From: Paraburkholderia sp. UYCP14C
GTDB taxonomy: Bacteria; Pseudomonadota; Gammaproteobacteria; Burkholderiales; Burkholderiaceae
Length of the DNA stretch: 64,000 bases
Direction of reading: 5' to 3'
NCBI RefSeq assembly: GCF_004197395.1
Contig: NZ_SELS01000034.1
Coordinates: 22,942 to 86,941, forward strand
Position numbers and translations under genes: made by a program. Positions 15,901 through 23,883 of this stretch are shown piece after piece (within the stretch, counting starts at the first letter, position 1; each line of letters starts with the position of its first letter). The notes beneath the pieces are model-generated. The model was not told the origin of the DNA and made no database searches. It worked only from the letters and a program-made list of their open reading frames with translations.

Positions 15901-16956
15901 TTAGCTGGTCCGGTATCCGAACCTCTCCAGATCGGGAAGACCGCCAATGGAATGGATAAACGCCTCAGCATCCACACCATTTTTGGCAGCCATGCCCCGG
16001 AACTCGTTGATCGTTTCCATTGCGTGCCCGATCGCCTCTTCCCGATCCTTCAGTTCCAGTGCCAGGATGTGGCCGTTCCCGCGCGCCAGATGAACTCCCT
16101 GAAGCGCGGCTGCATGATCACGCAACCGGCTCAGCGCCCATTTCACCCGGTCCCGGACATGATGAGGAACTGCGTTGCTCATGTCCGGTGAGTGAGGACC
16201 GCATGGATTGCGCAACACCCCGGCAAACTTTTGCAGCATCGCTTCCTGCATCGGCACCGTGAACCTGCCATTCATCTGCACGGCGGCAATCCAGTCGTCG
16301 CCGTCCAGAAGATGATAGAAATTCGCGTCGCCGTCCGCTCTGACCCGGATGGTCGGAACAGGCTGCACACTGACTTGGGTCGACTGGCGATTCGCGATCC
16401 ATTCGATCAGCGAAAGCTGATCGCGTTTCCAGTCAATCTCATCGTGAGGGTACTCGAAGCGCTCGCAAAGCAGCCGGTGGAAGTTCTTGAACTCGTGGTC
16501 CGGCGATCGACAATCTCCGCTTTCCAGCACTCTGCGGCTCTCCAGCAGAGCGGTAGCCCCAAAGCGAGTGTCGATCTCATGCCCTTCCTTCCGGATATGC
16601 TTCATCCATTCGGCGGCCGACGGCAGTTGAGATAGGAGTTCGACGATGCGACCGTCGATGCCTGCGTGCGCATCTACAGAAGTATCGTTGAGAATCGCCG
16701 CCTGCAGATCGAACAGGAAGACCAGCGCGTCGACACCGTGGGCCTCAGCGACCGCTCCTAACGTCTCCACTGCGTTCAGCAGCTCTCGCATGAAGCGTGC
16801 GAACAGGCCTGCACGATGCATCGCCACGATTGCCGCGGTCGCAATGTCTGCGGCTCTGCCGGGATCATCAGCAGGAATTTCGGCCTCTGTGATCGCCTGT
16901 GAGTGGACGAGACTGCGCATTACATCATCTAGAAAATCACTGCATGAGAAGGTCAA
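15901..16956 (-). CDS. Hypothetical protein
   Basis: 351 residues, soluble, largely helical, ending in ERFGYRTS. A central region reads VRADGDANFYHLLDGDDWIAA, like a domain-internal strand pair. No family recognised. The best start is TTG at 16954-16956 with AAGGAG 7 bases upstream; the next in-frame ATG would remove 12 residues. A strong terminator follows it and hairpin copy 4 precedes it. Its place between the SbcC-like and DndC-like genes suggests it belongs to the same module. Confidence 0.6.
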   Translation of the reverse strand: MTFSCSDFLDDVMRSLVHSQAITEAEIPADDPGRAADIATAAIVAMHRAGLFARFMRELLNAVETLGAVAEAHGVDALVFLFDLQAAILNDTSVDAHAGIDGRIVELLSQLPSAAEWMKHIRKEGHEIDTRFGATALLESRRVLESGDCRSPDHEFKNFHRLLCERFEYPHDEIDWKRDQLSLIEWIANRQSTQVSVQPVPTIRVRADGDANFYHLLDGDDWIAAVQMNGRFTVPMQEAMLQKFAGVLRNPCGPHSPDMSNAVPHHVRDRVKWALSRLRDHAAALQGVHLARGNGHILALELKDREEAIGHAMETINEFRGMAAKNGVDAEAFIHSIGGLPDLERFGYRTS

Positions 16957-16976
16957 TTTCCGCTCCTTGGGGGATG

Positions 16977-17017
16977 CCGGGCAGACCTCCCCAACCGGGA
17001 GGTCTGCCCGGCCGGGG
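16977..17017 (-). promoter_or_regulatory. Bistable leader hairpin copy 4
   Basis: Fold II is a perfect 15-bp stem, CCGGGCAGACCTCCC (minus strand, 17011-16997) with 16991-16977, loop of 5. Fold I instead pairs CCCC with GGGG and CCGGG with CCCGG. About 20 bases before the TTG start and AAGGAG site of the 16956 gene. Confidence 0.55.
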
Positions 17018-17033
17018 TAAAGAAAAATGGCAG

Positions 17034-17192
17034 TCAGGCGCGACGAAGATGCCGGTCGAATGGCGACAGACTATTGGCTGGTACGCGCGTCGGATGTTTG
17101 TGAAGCGCAGCAAACGACTGCTGTTCCCAGAGCAGGCATACAAGTGCAAGCATTGCCCCGATCACGGTTGCGGCTGCGATCTGCTTCTTCAT
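17034..17192 (-). CDS. Small membrane or exported protein
   Basis: 52 residues: MKKQIAAATVIGAMLALVCL is a signal peptide or single membrane anchor, followed by a short basic tail. ATG 17192 has a GGAGGTGACC ribosome site. Only 2 bases separate it from the lipoprotein gene upstream, so the two are probably co-translated. No family is recognised. Small anchored pairs like this occur as phage lysis accessory proteins, but nothing here shows that. Confidence 0.5.
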   Translation of the reverse strand: MKKQIAAATVIGAMLALVCLLWEQQSFAALHKHPTRVPANSLSPFDRHLRRA

Positions 17193-17194
17193 GG

Positions 17195-17467
17195 TCACCT
17201 CCATGTTTGCGCACGAAGCCCCGACGCTCTTTCGAGGCCAGGGCTTCGCGCGATCAGGAACAGGTTTGCGGATGCGCGGCCGGGAAGACCAGAACGCGAC
17301 CATCCTTGCAGAGAACAAAGTCGCCCGGCTCGCCTCGCGGCTCGCGGCTCGCGGACAACGATCGTCGGTGCTGGCCTGGCCGGCTCAACGTGTGTCACGG
17401 GTTGAGCCGTGCACGCGCACAGCGACGAACTGCCTGCTGCGATGAGCAGCAACAACAGGTTTTGCAT
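17195..17467 (-). CDS. Small putative lipoprotein
   Basis: 90 residues with MQNLLLLLIAAGSSSLCAC; LCAC fits a lipobox with Cys19 as the modified residue. The rest is Pro/Arg-rich and of doubtful quality toward the C-terminus, so the true end could differ. ATG 17467 has GAGGAA upstream, which can be masked by hairpin copy 5. Immediately upstream of the 52-residue membrane protein. Confidence 0.45.
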   Translation of the reverse strand: MQNLLLLLIAAGSSSLCACTAQPVTHVEPARPAPTIVVREPRAARRAGRLCSLQGWSRSGLPGRASANLFLIARSPGLERASGLRAQTWR

Positions 17468-17493
17468 GGGATTCCTCGTTGTGAAAAAGACGA

Positions 17494-17529
17494 GGGAACG
17501 CCCCTGTGGGGACGTTCCCCACAGGGTTA
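17494..17529 (-). promoter_or_regulatory. Bistable leader hairpin copy 5
   Basis: Fold I: CCCTGTGGGGA (17526-17516) with TCCCCACAGGG (17512-17502), perfect, loop of 3. Fold II: GGGAACG (17519-17513) with CGTTCCC (17500-17494) around CCCC/GGGG, followed by TCGTCTTTTT, which would act as a terminator. CCTCGT (17495-17490) also complements the ACGAGG ribosome site (17479-17474). Confidence 0.65.
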
Positions 17530-17543
17530 AGAAATGACAGCGC

Positions 17544-19865
17544 TCAGGCAGCGAGCGCCTCGACGTCAATGACTGCATCAGCTTCCGCAACCAGATCGGG
17601 TGTCTGCGAGATGAAAAACTCCCGCTCGTACCCGCCCTGCCGCATCACTTCCCGCTTCATCCGCATGAACTGCAGCTTGCGCTGCGGATCGAGCGGGCCA
17701 TCGGACTCGTCGCTGAAAAGGGTCTGGTAGGGCTGGCCAGCATTGCTTGCCAGATACAGGGCGATGCCGCGCGTCAGGCACTCGTTGATCCAGACCTTCT
17801 GGCCGCCGGACATCACCGTGACTGCCTTGGTGCTGTCGTGATCGGCGTCATGCACGAGGATTTCAAACCCCTCGCGCAGTTCACCGCTCGCCAGCGCCCG
17901 CTGCGTCTGGATCTCGACCGTGAAGCGCATGCCATAGCATGCGAGCAACAGGTCGTTCACCATCTTCGTGAGGGCGGGGCCCGCATCGTCGATCGTCAAT
18001 GCAATCACGCCTTCGTTGCCGAGGCCTCTCGCGAGCAGCTTCCACTGGGCAATTTCATCGGAGATGCGGTTCGCACGCGACTGTGTCGCGTCGAATCCCG
18101 CAAGCTCCTTTGCGATCGCCTGTCGCTCGACCTCACGCGTCGTCTGCGAGCGGATCAGTGATTCGATCCGGGCATCGGCCGCGGTGATGGCTTCGCGGCA
18201 TTGCGTTAGCTGCCGGTCGAGATCGGCGATGGCACCGGTCACGTCGTCGACGCCGAGGCGTGCGACTTCCGCGTCCAGTTCCTTCGCTTCCTCCGACAGA
18301 CGGGCCTGCTGCGCCTCGCGGCGTGCATGCAGCGTGGCTTCCTCGGTCTCGAGCGCGGCCAGTTCTTCACTGGCTTTGCCCAGACCCTTGGTTGCGGCAT
18401 CGAGCAGCGGCTTGCGTGCGGCGAGATCGACAGCTTTCTGAAGGTCACGGCGCGCGGCCGCGATCGCATCATTGACCGCCTTCAGCTCCGCCCGCCTGCC
18501 CGCAAGATGCTGCACCTGAGGCGTCAGCAGCGCGACCTCATCGCGTTTGGCACGAAACGTCTCACGCAGATTCGTGAGCGAAATGCGGTGCTCCTGAACC
18601 TGTACGTCCGCCTGACGGGCCTGCGCAAGCAAGGGACAGGTGTTATGCATCTCATGACCGGCACAGGGCACGGTACTGATCACACTCGCCTGCTGTTCCA
18701 GCGACTTCAGGAGCGTCATCTTCGACGTGCCTTCCGACTCCAGACCGTTCAGACGGGAAGTCGCCGCGGTCAGCGCAAGCTGCTTCTCTTCGAGGGCAGC
18801 AATCTCCCTCTGGATCGGCTCGACACGCGCCTCTTCGCTCGCGATACGTGCCTGGGCGGTATCACGTGCCGTGGCGGCGCCCAGAATCGCTTCACGTTGC
18901 GCAATCACTGCGTTGTGTTCCGCGATGGACGAGCGCAACGAAGCGCGCCGCTGGTTCAGGCGCCGTTCGTCGGCGCTCGCGTCCGTCACAAGGACCTGCA
19001 AGGCCGACGAAATCTGGCTTCGCCGCGTACCGAGTTCCCGCAGGCGGGCCTGCGCACCGGCATTGGCCGTCTGCCTTGCAGCGAGAACGGCGCGCTGGTC
19101 GGTCAGGGTGGCCACCTTTGCATTCAGCGTCTCCCGGCTCTCGCGAGTTGCGGTGACGGACTGTGCATCGGAAGCGATGGCCTGATCGATCTGGGCGACG
19201 CGATCGCGCTTCGCTCCAAGCGCAACGAGTTGCTGTTGCGTGGAGTCAAGCGCGCGACTGAGCACCTTGGCGACATCGGCGGCTTTCGCCGACAGCGTGC
19301 GCAGGTCATCGATATGCAGCAGTTCCGCGAGCAGTGCCTTGATCTCGGTCGCGCCATAGGAGGCGAGCGGACGTCGGTTCTGCGCAGAAAAGACGCTGGT
19401 AAAGAACGACTCCAGCGAGCCACACACCGACTCGACGCACAGGTCATAGGTCTCCGCCTTGCCATCAGAGACAGTACCGTCACCTGTCTGCATGGGCTGC
19501 CAGTTTCCGTCCGCGTCGCGCCAGGCCAGGTAGTACTCAGCCTTGCCCGTCTTGCCCGGCTTGCGGAATGCGAATGACGAGCGGTACCGCACACCACCAT
19601 GCTCCCATTCGAACCCCTTGAGCGCGTGCGCGCCGTAGACGTGGTCCCAGTAAGAGAACGCATCCACCGACAATTTCGCGGCCCGCGACGGCATGATCCG
19701 GTACGGATGGAGGTTATCCATGATCGTGGACTTTCCCGCACCGTTCGGACCGGTCAACGCGATGAGGCCTGCCGGAAGCGATTCGAGATCGAGCGTGATG
19801 GTGTCGCGCTTCATGCCGTCACGAACACCAATAAAGCCCGTCAGCGTCAGTTTCAGTGGGCGCAT
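17544..19865 (-). CDS. sbcC: SbcC/Rad50-like SMC-family ATPase
   Basis: 773 residues. N-terminal ABC half with Walker A GPNGAGKS (39-46); long coiled coil about residues 190-600 interrupted by a cysteine pair (CAGHEMHNTC) that may be a zinc-hook-like hinge; C-terminal half with signature VMSGGQKVWINECL and Walker B LFSDESDGPLD. With SbcD it forms a DNA end- and hairpin-cleaving nuclease complex. It is shorter than chromosomal SbcC (about 1000 residues), as is usual for phage and plasmid versions. ATG 19865 with AGGAGG is chosen; the longer frame to 19916 overlaps the upstream gene. It overlaps that gene by 13 bases. Confidence 0.8.
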   Translation of the reverse strand: MRPLKLTLTGFIGVRDGMKRDTITLDLESLPAGLIALTGPNGAGKSTIMDNLHPYRIMPSRAAKLSVDAFSYWDHVYGAHALKGFEWEHGGVRYRSSFAFRKPGKTGKAEYYLAWRDADGNWQPMQTGDGTVSDGKAETYDLCVESVCGSLESFFTSVFSAQNRRPLASYGATEIKALLAELLHIDDLRTLSAKAADVAKVLSRALDSTQQQLVALGAKRDRVAQIDQAIASDAQSVTATRESRETLNAKVATLTDQRAVLAARQTANAGAQARLRELGTRRSQISSALQVLVTDASADERRLNQRRASLRSSIAEHNAVIAQREAILGAATARDTAQARIASEEARVEPIQREIAALEEKQLALTAATSRLNGLESEGTSKMTLLKSLEQQASVISTVPCAGHEMHNTCPLLAQARQADVQVQEHRISLTNLRETFRAKRDEVALLTPQVQHLAGRRAELKAVNDAIAAARRDLQKAVDLAARKPLLDAATKGLGKASEELAALETEEATLHARREAQQARLSEEAKELDAEVARLGVDDVTGAIADLDRQLTQCREAITAADARIESLIRSQTTREVERQAIAKELAGFDATQSRANRISDEIAQWKLLARGLGNEGVIALTIDDAGPALTKMVNDLLLACYGMRFTVEIQTQRALASGELREGFEILVHDADHDSTKAVTVMSGGQKVWINECLTRGIALYLASNAGQPYQTLFSDESDGPLDPQRKLQFMRMKREVMRQGGYEREFFISQTPDLVAEADAVIDVEALAA

Positions 19866-20443
19866 GTCGGCACCTCCTGAAGCGGCGCATCGTACAGATA
19901 GTCCGATGGCAACCACGGCGCGTCATCGTCGTTGGAAAACATCCTTCCAACGATCGGATCAGGCACGTGCGCAGGCGGTTCAGCAGCCTTCGCAGCCGCC
20001 TGGGCGGCCACTCGGGCGGCCTCTTCCGCCGCCCTTTTTTCCAGTGACCCGTCGACGACTTCGCCAACGGTCCTGCAGACGGCGGCATAGGCCGCGCTGG
20101 TACGCCGGATAAGCGCGTCCCAGTTGTCGACGCCCGTGAGCGCGAGCAGCTCGCGTGAGCCCCACTGGTTTGCATAGCCCGTGTTGAACGACCACAGCAG
20201 GTTCTGCAACTGCACGTCTGGCACAACGGCCAGGTCCGCCGTTGCCGCGTTGACGGCAGCAGTCAGGATCAGGAAGCGGTCCGACTGGGCAATGACAGCG
20301 CCGCGATGTTCTCCAAAGGGAAGATGAAAAATGCTTGCGCGATAACCCGCGTGGTCGGTGAGGACCTTCTGGATCTCGCGCGGCGAGCGGTTGGCAGTGA
20401 AATGCCGGACCCATTGGGCGCCGGCGGGATAAAGACCAAACAT
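19853..20443 (-). CDS. Hypothetical protein between sbcD and sbcC
   Basis: 196 residues beginning MFGLYPAGAQWVRHFTANRS, mixed alpha/beta with an Ala/Glu-rich helix (EEAARVAAQAAAKAAEPP) near residue 150 and an acidic C-terminus. No family recognised. ATG 20443 has GGAGTG upstream, which is complementary to hairpin copy 6. Its end overlaps the sbcC start, so translation is coupled and the protein probably works with the SbcCD-like complex. Confidence 0.6.
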   Translation of the reverse strand: MFGLYPAGAQWVRHFTANRSPREIQKVLTDHAGYRASIFHLPFGEHRGAVIAQSDRFLILTAAVNAATADLAVVPDVQLQNLLWSFNTGYANQWGSRELLALTGVDNWDALIRRTSAAYAAVCRTVGEVVDGSLEKRAAEEAARVAAQAAAKAAEPPAHVPDPIVGRMFSNDDDAPWLPSDYLYDAPLQEVPTCAH

Positions 20444-20464
20444 GATGACACTCCACAGAAGATC

Positions 20465-20507
20465 GGCGGAGTGCATCCCGGAGGGGATGAATCCCCGCCA
20501 GGGTTAA
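20465..20507 (-). promoter_or_regulatory. Bistable leader hairpin copy 6
   Basis: Fold I: CCC (20503-20501) with GGG (20479-20477), plus ATCCCC with GGGGAT around a short loop. Fold II: GGCGG (20499-20495) with CCGCC (20469-20465) around ATCCC/GGGAT. CACTCC (20473-20468) complements the GGAGTG ribosome site (20454-20449). Confidence 0.5.
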
Positions 20508-20536
20508 TCGAAAAAGATGGATGCAGCAGACTGCGA

Positions 20537-20555
20537 TCGATGCGTCAGGGACGCG
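20537..20555 (-). repeat. Dispersed hairpin GCGYC-AGK-GRCGC, copy 2
   Basis: Plus-strand TCGATGCGTCAGGGACGCG, identical over 19 bp to 24626-24644; the core GCGTC-AGG-GACGC forms a small stem-loop. Confidence 0.6.
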
Positions 20556-20568
20556 GGTGAACCTTGTT

Positions 20569-20654
20569 CCGGAAGCCCGCAGTCCTCTGGTAGCGGGCGG
20601 GCTTCCGGAACACGGCTGTGTTCCGCGTGAGAGTGCCGTACCGGCCACTCTCAC
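20569..20654 (-). promoter_or_regulatory. Cluster of three tandem hairpins after sbcD
   Basis: Three consecutive inverted repeats fill 86 bases: CCGGAAGCCCGC (20569-20580) with GCGGG...GCTTCCGG (20592-20608); GGAACAC (20607-20613) with GTGTTCC (20618-20624); GTGAGAGTG (20627-20635) with CACTCTCAC (20646-20654). None has a T-tract on the minus strand. They lie directly after the sbcD stop. Confidence 0.6.
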
Positions 20655-20662
20655 GATGGCGG

Positions 20663-22093
20663 CTAGGCCGCAAACAGATCATCGTTGAGCCAGTCGAACG
20701 ACGCGGGTGTAGCGGTCGCCTTCGTGTCAGTCACGACCGGGGCGACGGTGACTACGTCCGTCGTCTCCAGCGATGCGGCGGGATGCGTGAGCACCGTGGC
20801 GAGCGCCGGCACTTCAGGCAGCGACTCAGGCTGCGATTCAGGCTGCGATTCGGGCTGCAATCCAGGCCCGGAAGCAAGACTGGCGAGCACACCGGCCGCG
20901 ATCGCTTCCACGTCGCCGGAGGCGAGCAGCTGCAACCGGTCCTGAAGCGGGCTGGCGTCAACGCTTGAAAGTTCGCACCAGCGTGCGAGTTTCCCCTCGA
21001 CGGTCGTCTCCAGACTGATGCCCTGGGCACGGCTGCGAACCACCGGCAGCACCCGCGATTCGACCTTCAGCCCCGCAGCGCCGGAAAACAGCGCCTTGAT
21101 CGCCTCACGATCGACTACCTGCCGATGCTCTTCGTCGACCTGCCAACGCACACGCACGAACTTGTCGGTCGCGTCCGCAGCGAGCTCCTGAAGCTTTGCC
21201 ATGTCCGGTGGTCCGTCGAAGTCCATGCAGATCATCTGTCGCGAAGGCGTTGCGACGAGCGTTGCTGACGCATTGGCCGGTTCAACGTCCCACGACAGAT
21301 AGCCCTTCTCGCCCTCTTCACCGTAGTGAAACCGGCCGATCGAGCCCGGATATGCGACCAGCCTGCCGTCGCGCTCCCACTGCTGCGCCTTGTGAATATG
21401 GCCCAGCATGAAGCCATCGCATTCGGCTTCGAACAACGCCGTGAGCGAGAACTCGTGATCGAACCCCGCCATCGTGACGCCGTGCTCGGTCGTGCAGCCG
21501 TTGACCGTACCGTGCGAGACACCCACCGTGCGAATCCGCGCTGCGCGGAGCTGCCTGTTCACCCGGCCCGCCGCCGCCAGATATGCGGCGAGCACATCGC
21601 CCAGTCCCGTACCGGCCTCGAGCGCGCCAACGCTCGCAGCCAGTTGGCCCTTGTTGACCGTGGGCAGGCAGGTGAACACCACTTCGGGCATGACGCCGAT
21701 GAACTGACGCAGTTCGTCATCCGAGAAGACTGGTCCCTTCGATGCCCAGAAACGCCCATCGACGAGCGCGACCTGAGATACGCGATCCGCGACATGGATC
21801 TGATGAACGCCGCCCATGAGGGCGAAGTTATCGAGCGTGCCCGGTGGCTCATGCGAGAAAGTCCCCTGCAACATGAGCACAGGCATCGCGTTGGCTAGCC
21901 GGTGAATCTGGGTCGCGAGCGCGTGCAACGACGGCGCATGCGCATCCAGCCGGTGATCGGTCGAGTCGCCGGAAATCACGCCAACCTGAGCGCCGCGGTC
22001 GATCGCGTTGCCAACAGCAAAACTGAAGCAACGGTCGGACTCGGCCAGATTGTCGGGCGCGTAATGCAGGTCAGAAAAATGTGCGAACTTCAC
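20663..22093 (-). CDS. sbcD: SbcD-like metallophosphoesterase nuclease
   Basis: 476 residues. Calcineurin-like phosphoesterase motifs: FSDLH (Asp8, His10), VISGDSTDHR, a degenerate GTFSHEP where GNHD is usual, SHGTVNG, and MLGHIH, the metal-binding GHxH motif. SbcD is the nuclease subunit that pairs with SbcC. The C-terminal third is low-complexity, including PESQPESQPESLPE-type repeats. The start is GTG at 22093 with GGAGG 7 bases upstream; upstream frame lacks family sequence. A terminator-like hairpin ends only 7 bases before the ribosome site, suggesting attenuation. Confidence 0.8.
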   Translation of the reverse strand: MKFAHFSDLHYAPDNLAESDRCFSFAVGNAIDRGAQVGVISGDSTDHRLDAHAPSLHALATQIHRLANAMPVLMLQGTFSHEPPGTLDNFALMGGVHQIHVADRVSQVALVDGRFWASKGPVFSDDELRQFIGVMPEVVFTCLPTVNKGQLAASVGALEAGTGLGDVLAAYLAAAGRVNRQLRAARIRTVGVSHGTVNGCTTEHGVTMAGFDHEFSLTALFEAECDGFMLGHIHKAQQWERDGRLVAYPGSIGRFHYGEEGEKGYLSWDVEPANASATLVATPSRQMICMDFDGPPDMAKLQELAADATDKFVRVRWQVDEEHRQVVDREAIKALFSGAAGLKVESRVLPVVRSRAQGISLETTVEGKLARWCELSSVDASPLQDRLQLLASGDVEAIAAGVLASLASGPGLQPESQPESQPESLPEVPALATVLTHPAASLETTDVVTVAPVVTDTKATATPASFDWLNDDLFAA

Positions 22094-22110
22094 TTTCGCC
22101 TCCAGAAATG

Positions 22111-22133
22111 AAAAAGGCCGCCATACGGCAGCC
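22111..22133 (-). terminator. Terminator-like attenuator directly before sbcD
   Basis: Minus-strand GGCTGCC (22133-22127), loop GTAT, GGCGGCC (22122-22116) with one mismatch, then TTTTT (22115-22111). Seven bases later comes the GGAGG site of sbcD. Confidence 0.6.
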
Positions 22134-22182
22134 AATATTTGAATGCGCGCCCGGATGGACGCAGGGAAAAAAGAACTTTTCG

Positions 22183-22296
22183 TCAGTATGCAGCGACTGC
22201 GTCCCGAACCTTCATGAGCGCGATGCCCAGGAGGTTCTGTCCGCGCCATACATCGTCCTCGCCGAAAAACGCGGTGTAATTCCCGATCGTGCGCAT
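22183..22296 (-). CDS. Possible 37-residue small protein
   Basis: A short frame beginning MRTIGNYTAFFGEDDVWRGQ and ending with alternating hydrophobic residues (ALMKVRDAVAAY). Its composition is protein-like, with aromatic and acidic residues unusual for random GC-rich frames. The ribosome site (AAAGAG) is weak. It lies in the gap between the RDF-like gene and sbcD, same strand. Could be chance. Confidence 0.35.
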   Translation of the reverse strand: MRTIGNYTAFFGEDDVWRGQNLLGIALMKVRDAVAAY

Positions 22297-22428
22297 CGGA
22301 CGAACTCTTTGTGAATAACAGGGAAATGGCCGCATCTAGCGGCATGGCTTCGATGCGCAAATGCGCGGTCGAAAACACTTGAGCAAACACCAGCTTTCTG
22401 AAATGTTCTCGCTACGGGTATGGAGAGA

Positions 22429-22448
22429 GCCAGCCCCGAAGGGCTGGC
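22429..22448 (-). terminator. Hairpin after the RDF-like gene
   Basis: GCCAGCCC (22429-22436) pairs with GGGCTGGC (22441-22448), loop CGAA/TTCG, 28 bases after the stop at 22477. The following sequence is CT-rich rather than a true T-run, so termination is possible but not certain. Confidence 0.45.
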
Positions 22449-22476
22449 AGGAAGGTTTTGGAAAGGGATGAAACCG

Positions 22477-23883
22477 TCAGTCGAAGAACGTCGTCTGCCT
22501 GGTCGCCGCGATCTCGCGATCGAGTGCTGCGCGATCAGTCAGTGCCTTCTCCAGACGCTCGTTCATGCTGTCGACATCCTGCGGCCGCTCGACCCATCCA
22601 CGTCCATAGGTGGTGTGCGCAAAGAGCCGGAAATCTTCCTTCCGGTTTTCCGCGCTTAACCCGAGACGCTTCAGCAGGTCCGACATACGGTCCAGCTTGT
22701 CGGCGAGCGTTTCGACTGCATCGTCCGCGCTGCCGTCAGTTTGCGATGACGGCGCGTTGGGATGCGCATGACCTGCTTCGGCTGCGTCCGCAACCTGTAC
22801 CGGCTGCTGCCGCCCGGATGCCTGTTGATCTGGCGTTGGGTCGCTGTGGTCGAGAGAGCTCTCACCGCGCGTTCCCTCATCAGCAATGGCGACTGGAAAG
22901 CCACCCGCAAGGGGAACAACGTTGCCACCGGCCTCGAGCAAGGCAACCGCCTGTGCGGCCGCTTCGATTGCCGGCACGGCATCATCGGCGCCGTCAAGCA
23001 GCGCACCGATGTCGATGTCAGCGTCGAGCACCGTGAGCAGTTGCTTTGCCCGAACCGCTTCGCCGTTTTCGTTGATGCGCGTGATGTCGAACTCGCGCTT
23101 CGTGATCCAGAATCGCGTCCCGGTCAGTTTGCCTCTGGCAAGCTGCACGGTCTGCATGGCCGAATACGCCTTCTGAAGCACGTAGATCGAATTCGTCGGC
23201 AACTCGATGAGCCCCAGACCCTTGATGTCCGGCACAGCGAAGACGAAACTCGCTGATAGGTTGCAATGTCGCGCCTGATACTGCGGACACTGTTCGGGGT
23301 CACAGATGCCATCAGGAATCGCTTCATCCTGTCGCCGGATGACCGTGCGGCCGCCGAAGTGGCGAACCGCGCGTTGCGCTCGCTGATCCCGCTCCATCTT
23401 TGCGTACGTCATGCAATAGCGGATGCCATCGCGTTCGTATTGCGAGAAGAACTTGCGACCATTGGTGCCGTACACCGCCATCTGGTTGGGCAGGTTCTGC
23501 ATCCAGTCGTTGAACGCGAACAGCACTGGAAAGCGATAGAGCTTGAGTCCCTCGCCACGATCCTCGCCGTACAGCCTGAGGATTTCGGCGGCGACGTCGG
23601 GATTGGTGAAATCCGAGCGGCGACACGTGAAATACGGTGTGTTTTTCGGCGCGAGTGCGTTTTTCAGGTTGCACTTCGATTCGATCACCTTGCCGATCGT
23701 GTCGAACGAATCACCCGCCGCAACCATGTCGTTATAGATCTCAACGGCGCGACTGTTGGCTCGGGCTTTCGATGTGAGCACCTTGATACCGGGCCGGATG
23801 TGTCCGATCACCGGCGGGCGCAAGGCCCGTTCTTCAACGACACTGCGCACAGGGCCGTTGAGCATGCTGGGAACTGCATTCAT
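22477..23883 (-). CDS. Recombination directionality factor-like (hydrolase or metal-binding protein) family
   Basis: 468 residues. N-terminal IRPGIKVLTSKARANSRAVE, then LYRFPVLFAFNDW, RAVRHFGGRTVIRR, and a cysteine cluster CDPEQCPQYQARHCNLSASF (residues about 190-210). ELPTNSIYVLQKAY follows. These blocks match a phage and plasmid family annotated as Gp3-like recombination directionality factor or hydrolase/metal-binding protein; the cysteines could bind zinc or an iron-sulfur cluster. The C-terminal 150 residues are low-complexity. Start ATG overlaps the stop of the 88-residue gene (ATGA). No integrase is in the window, so an RDF role is only suggested. Confidence 0.6.
   Translation of the reverse strand: MNAVPSMLNGPVRSVVEERALRPPVIGHIRPGIKVLTSKARANSRAVEIYNDMVAAGDSFDTIGKVIESKCNLKNALAPKNTPYFTCRRSDFTNPDVAAEILRLYGEDRGEGLKLYRFPVLFAFNDWMQNLPNQMAVYGTNGRKFFSQYERDGIRYCMTYAKMERDQRAQRAVRHFGGRTVIRRQDEAIPDGICDPEQCPQYQARHCNLSASFVFAVPDIKGLGLIELPTNSIYVLQKAYSAMQTVQLARGKLTGTRFWITKREFDITRINENGEAVRAKQLLTVLDADIDIGALLDGADDAVPAIEAAAQAVALLEAGGNVVPLAGGFPVAIADEGTRGESSLDHSDPTPDQQASGRQQPVQVADAAEAGHAHPNAPSSQTDGSADDAVETLADKLDRMSDLLKRLGLSAENRKEDFRLFAHTTYGRGWVERPQDVDSMNERLEKALTDRAALDREIAATRQTTFFD

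Noticed and set aside
17195-17467. Rz/Rz1-like lysis pair with 17034-17192
   Set aside because: Small anchored proteins and a lipobox are present, but the genes are not nested and no holin or endolysin is near.
18327-19577. A 416-codon plus-strand frame
   Set aside because: Antisense to the coiled-coil part of the SbcC-like gene; the repetitive coil composition creates long mirror frames.
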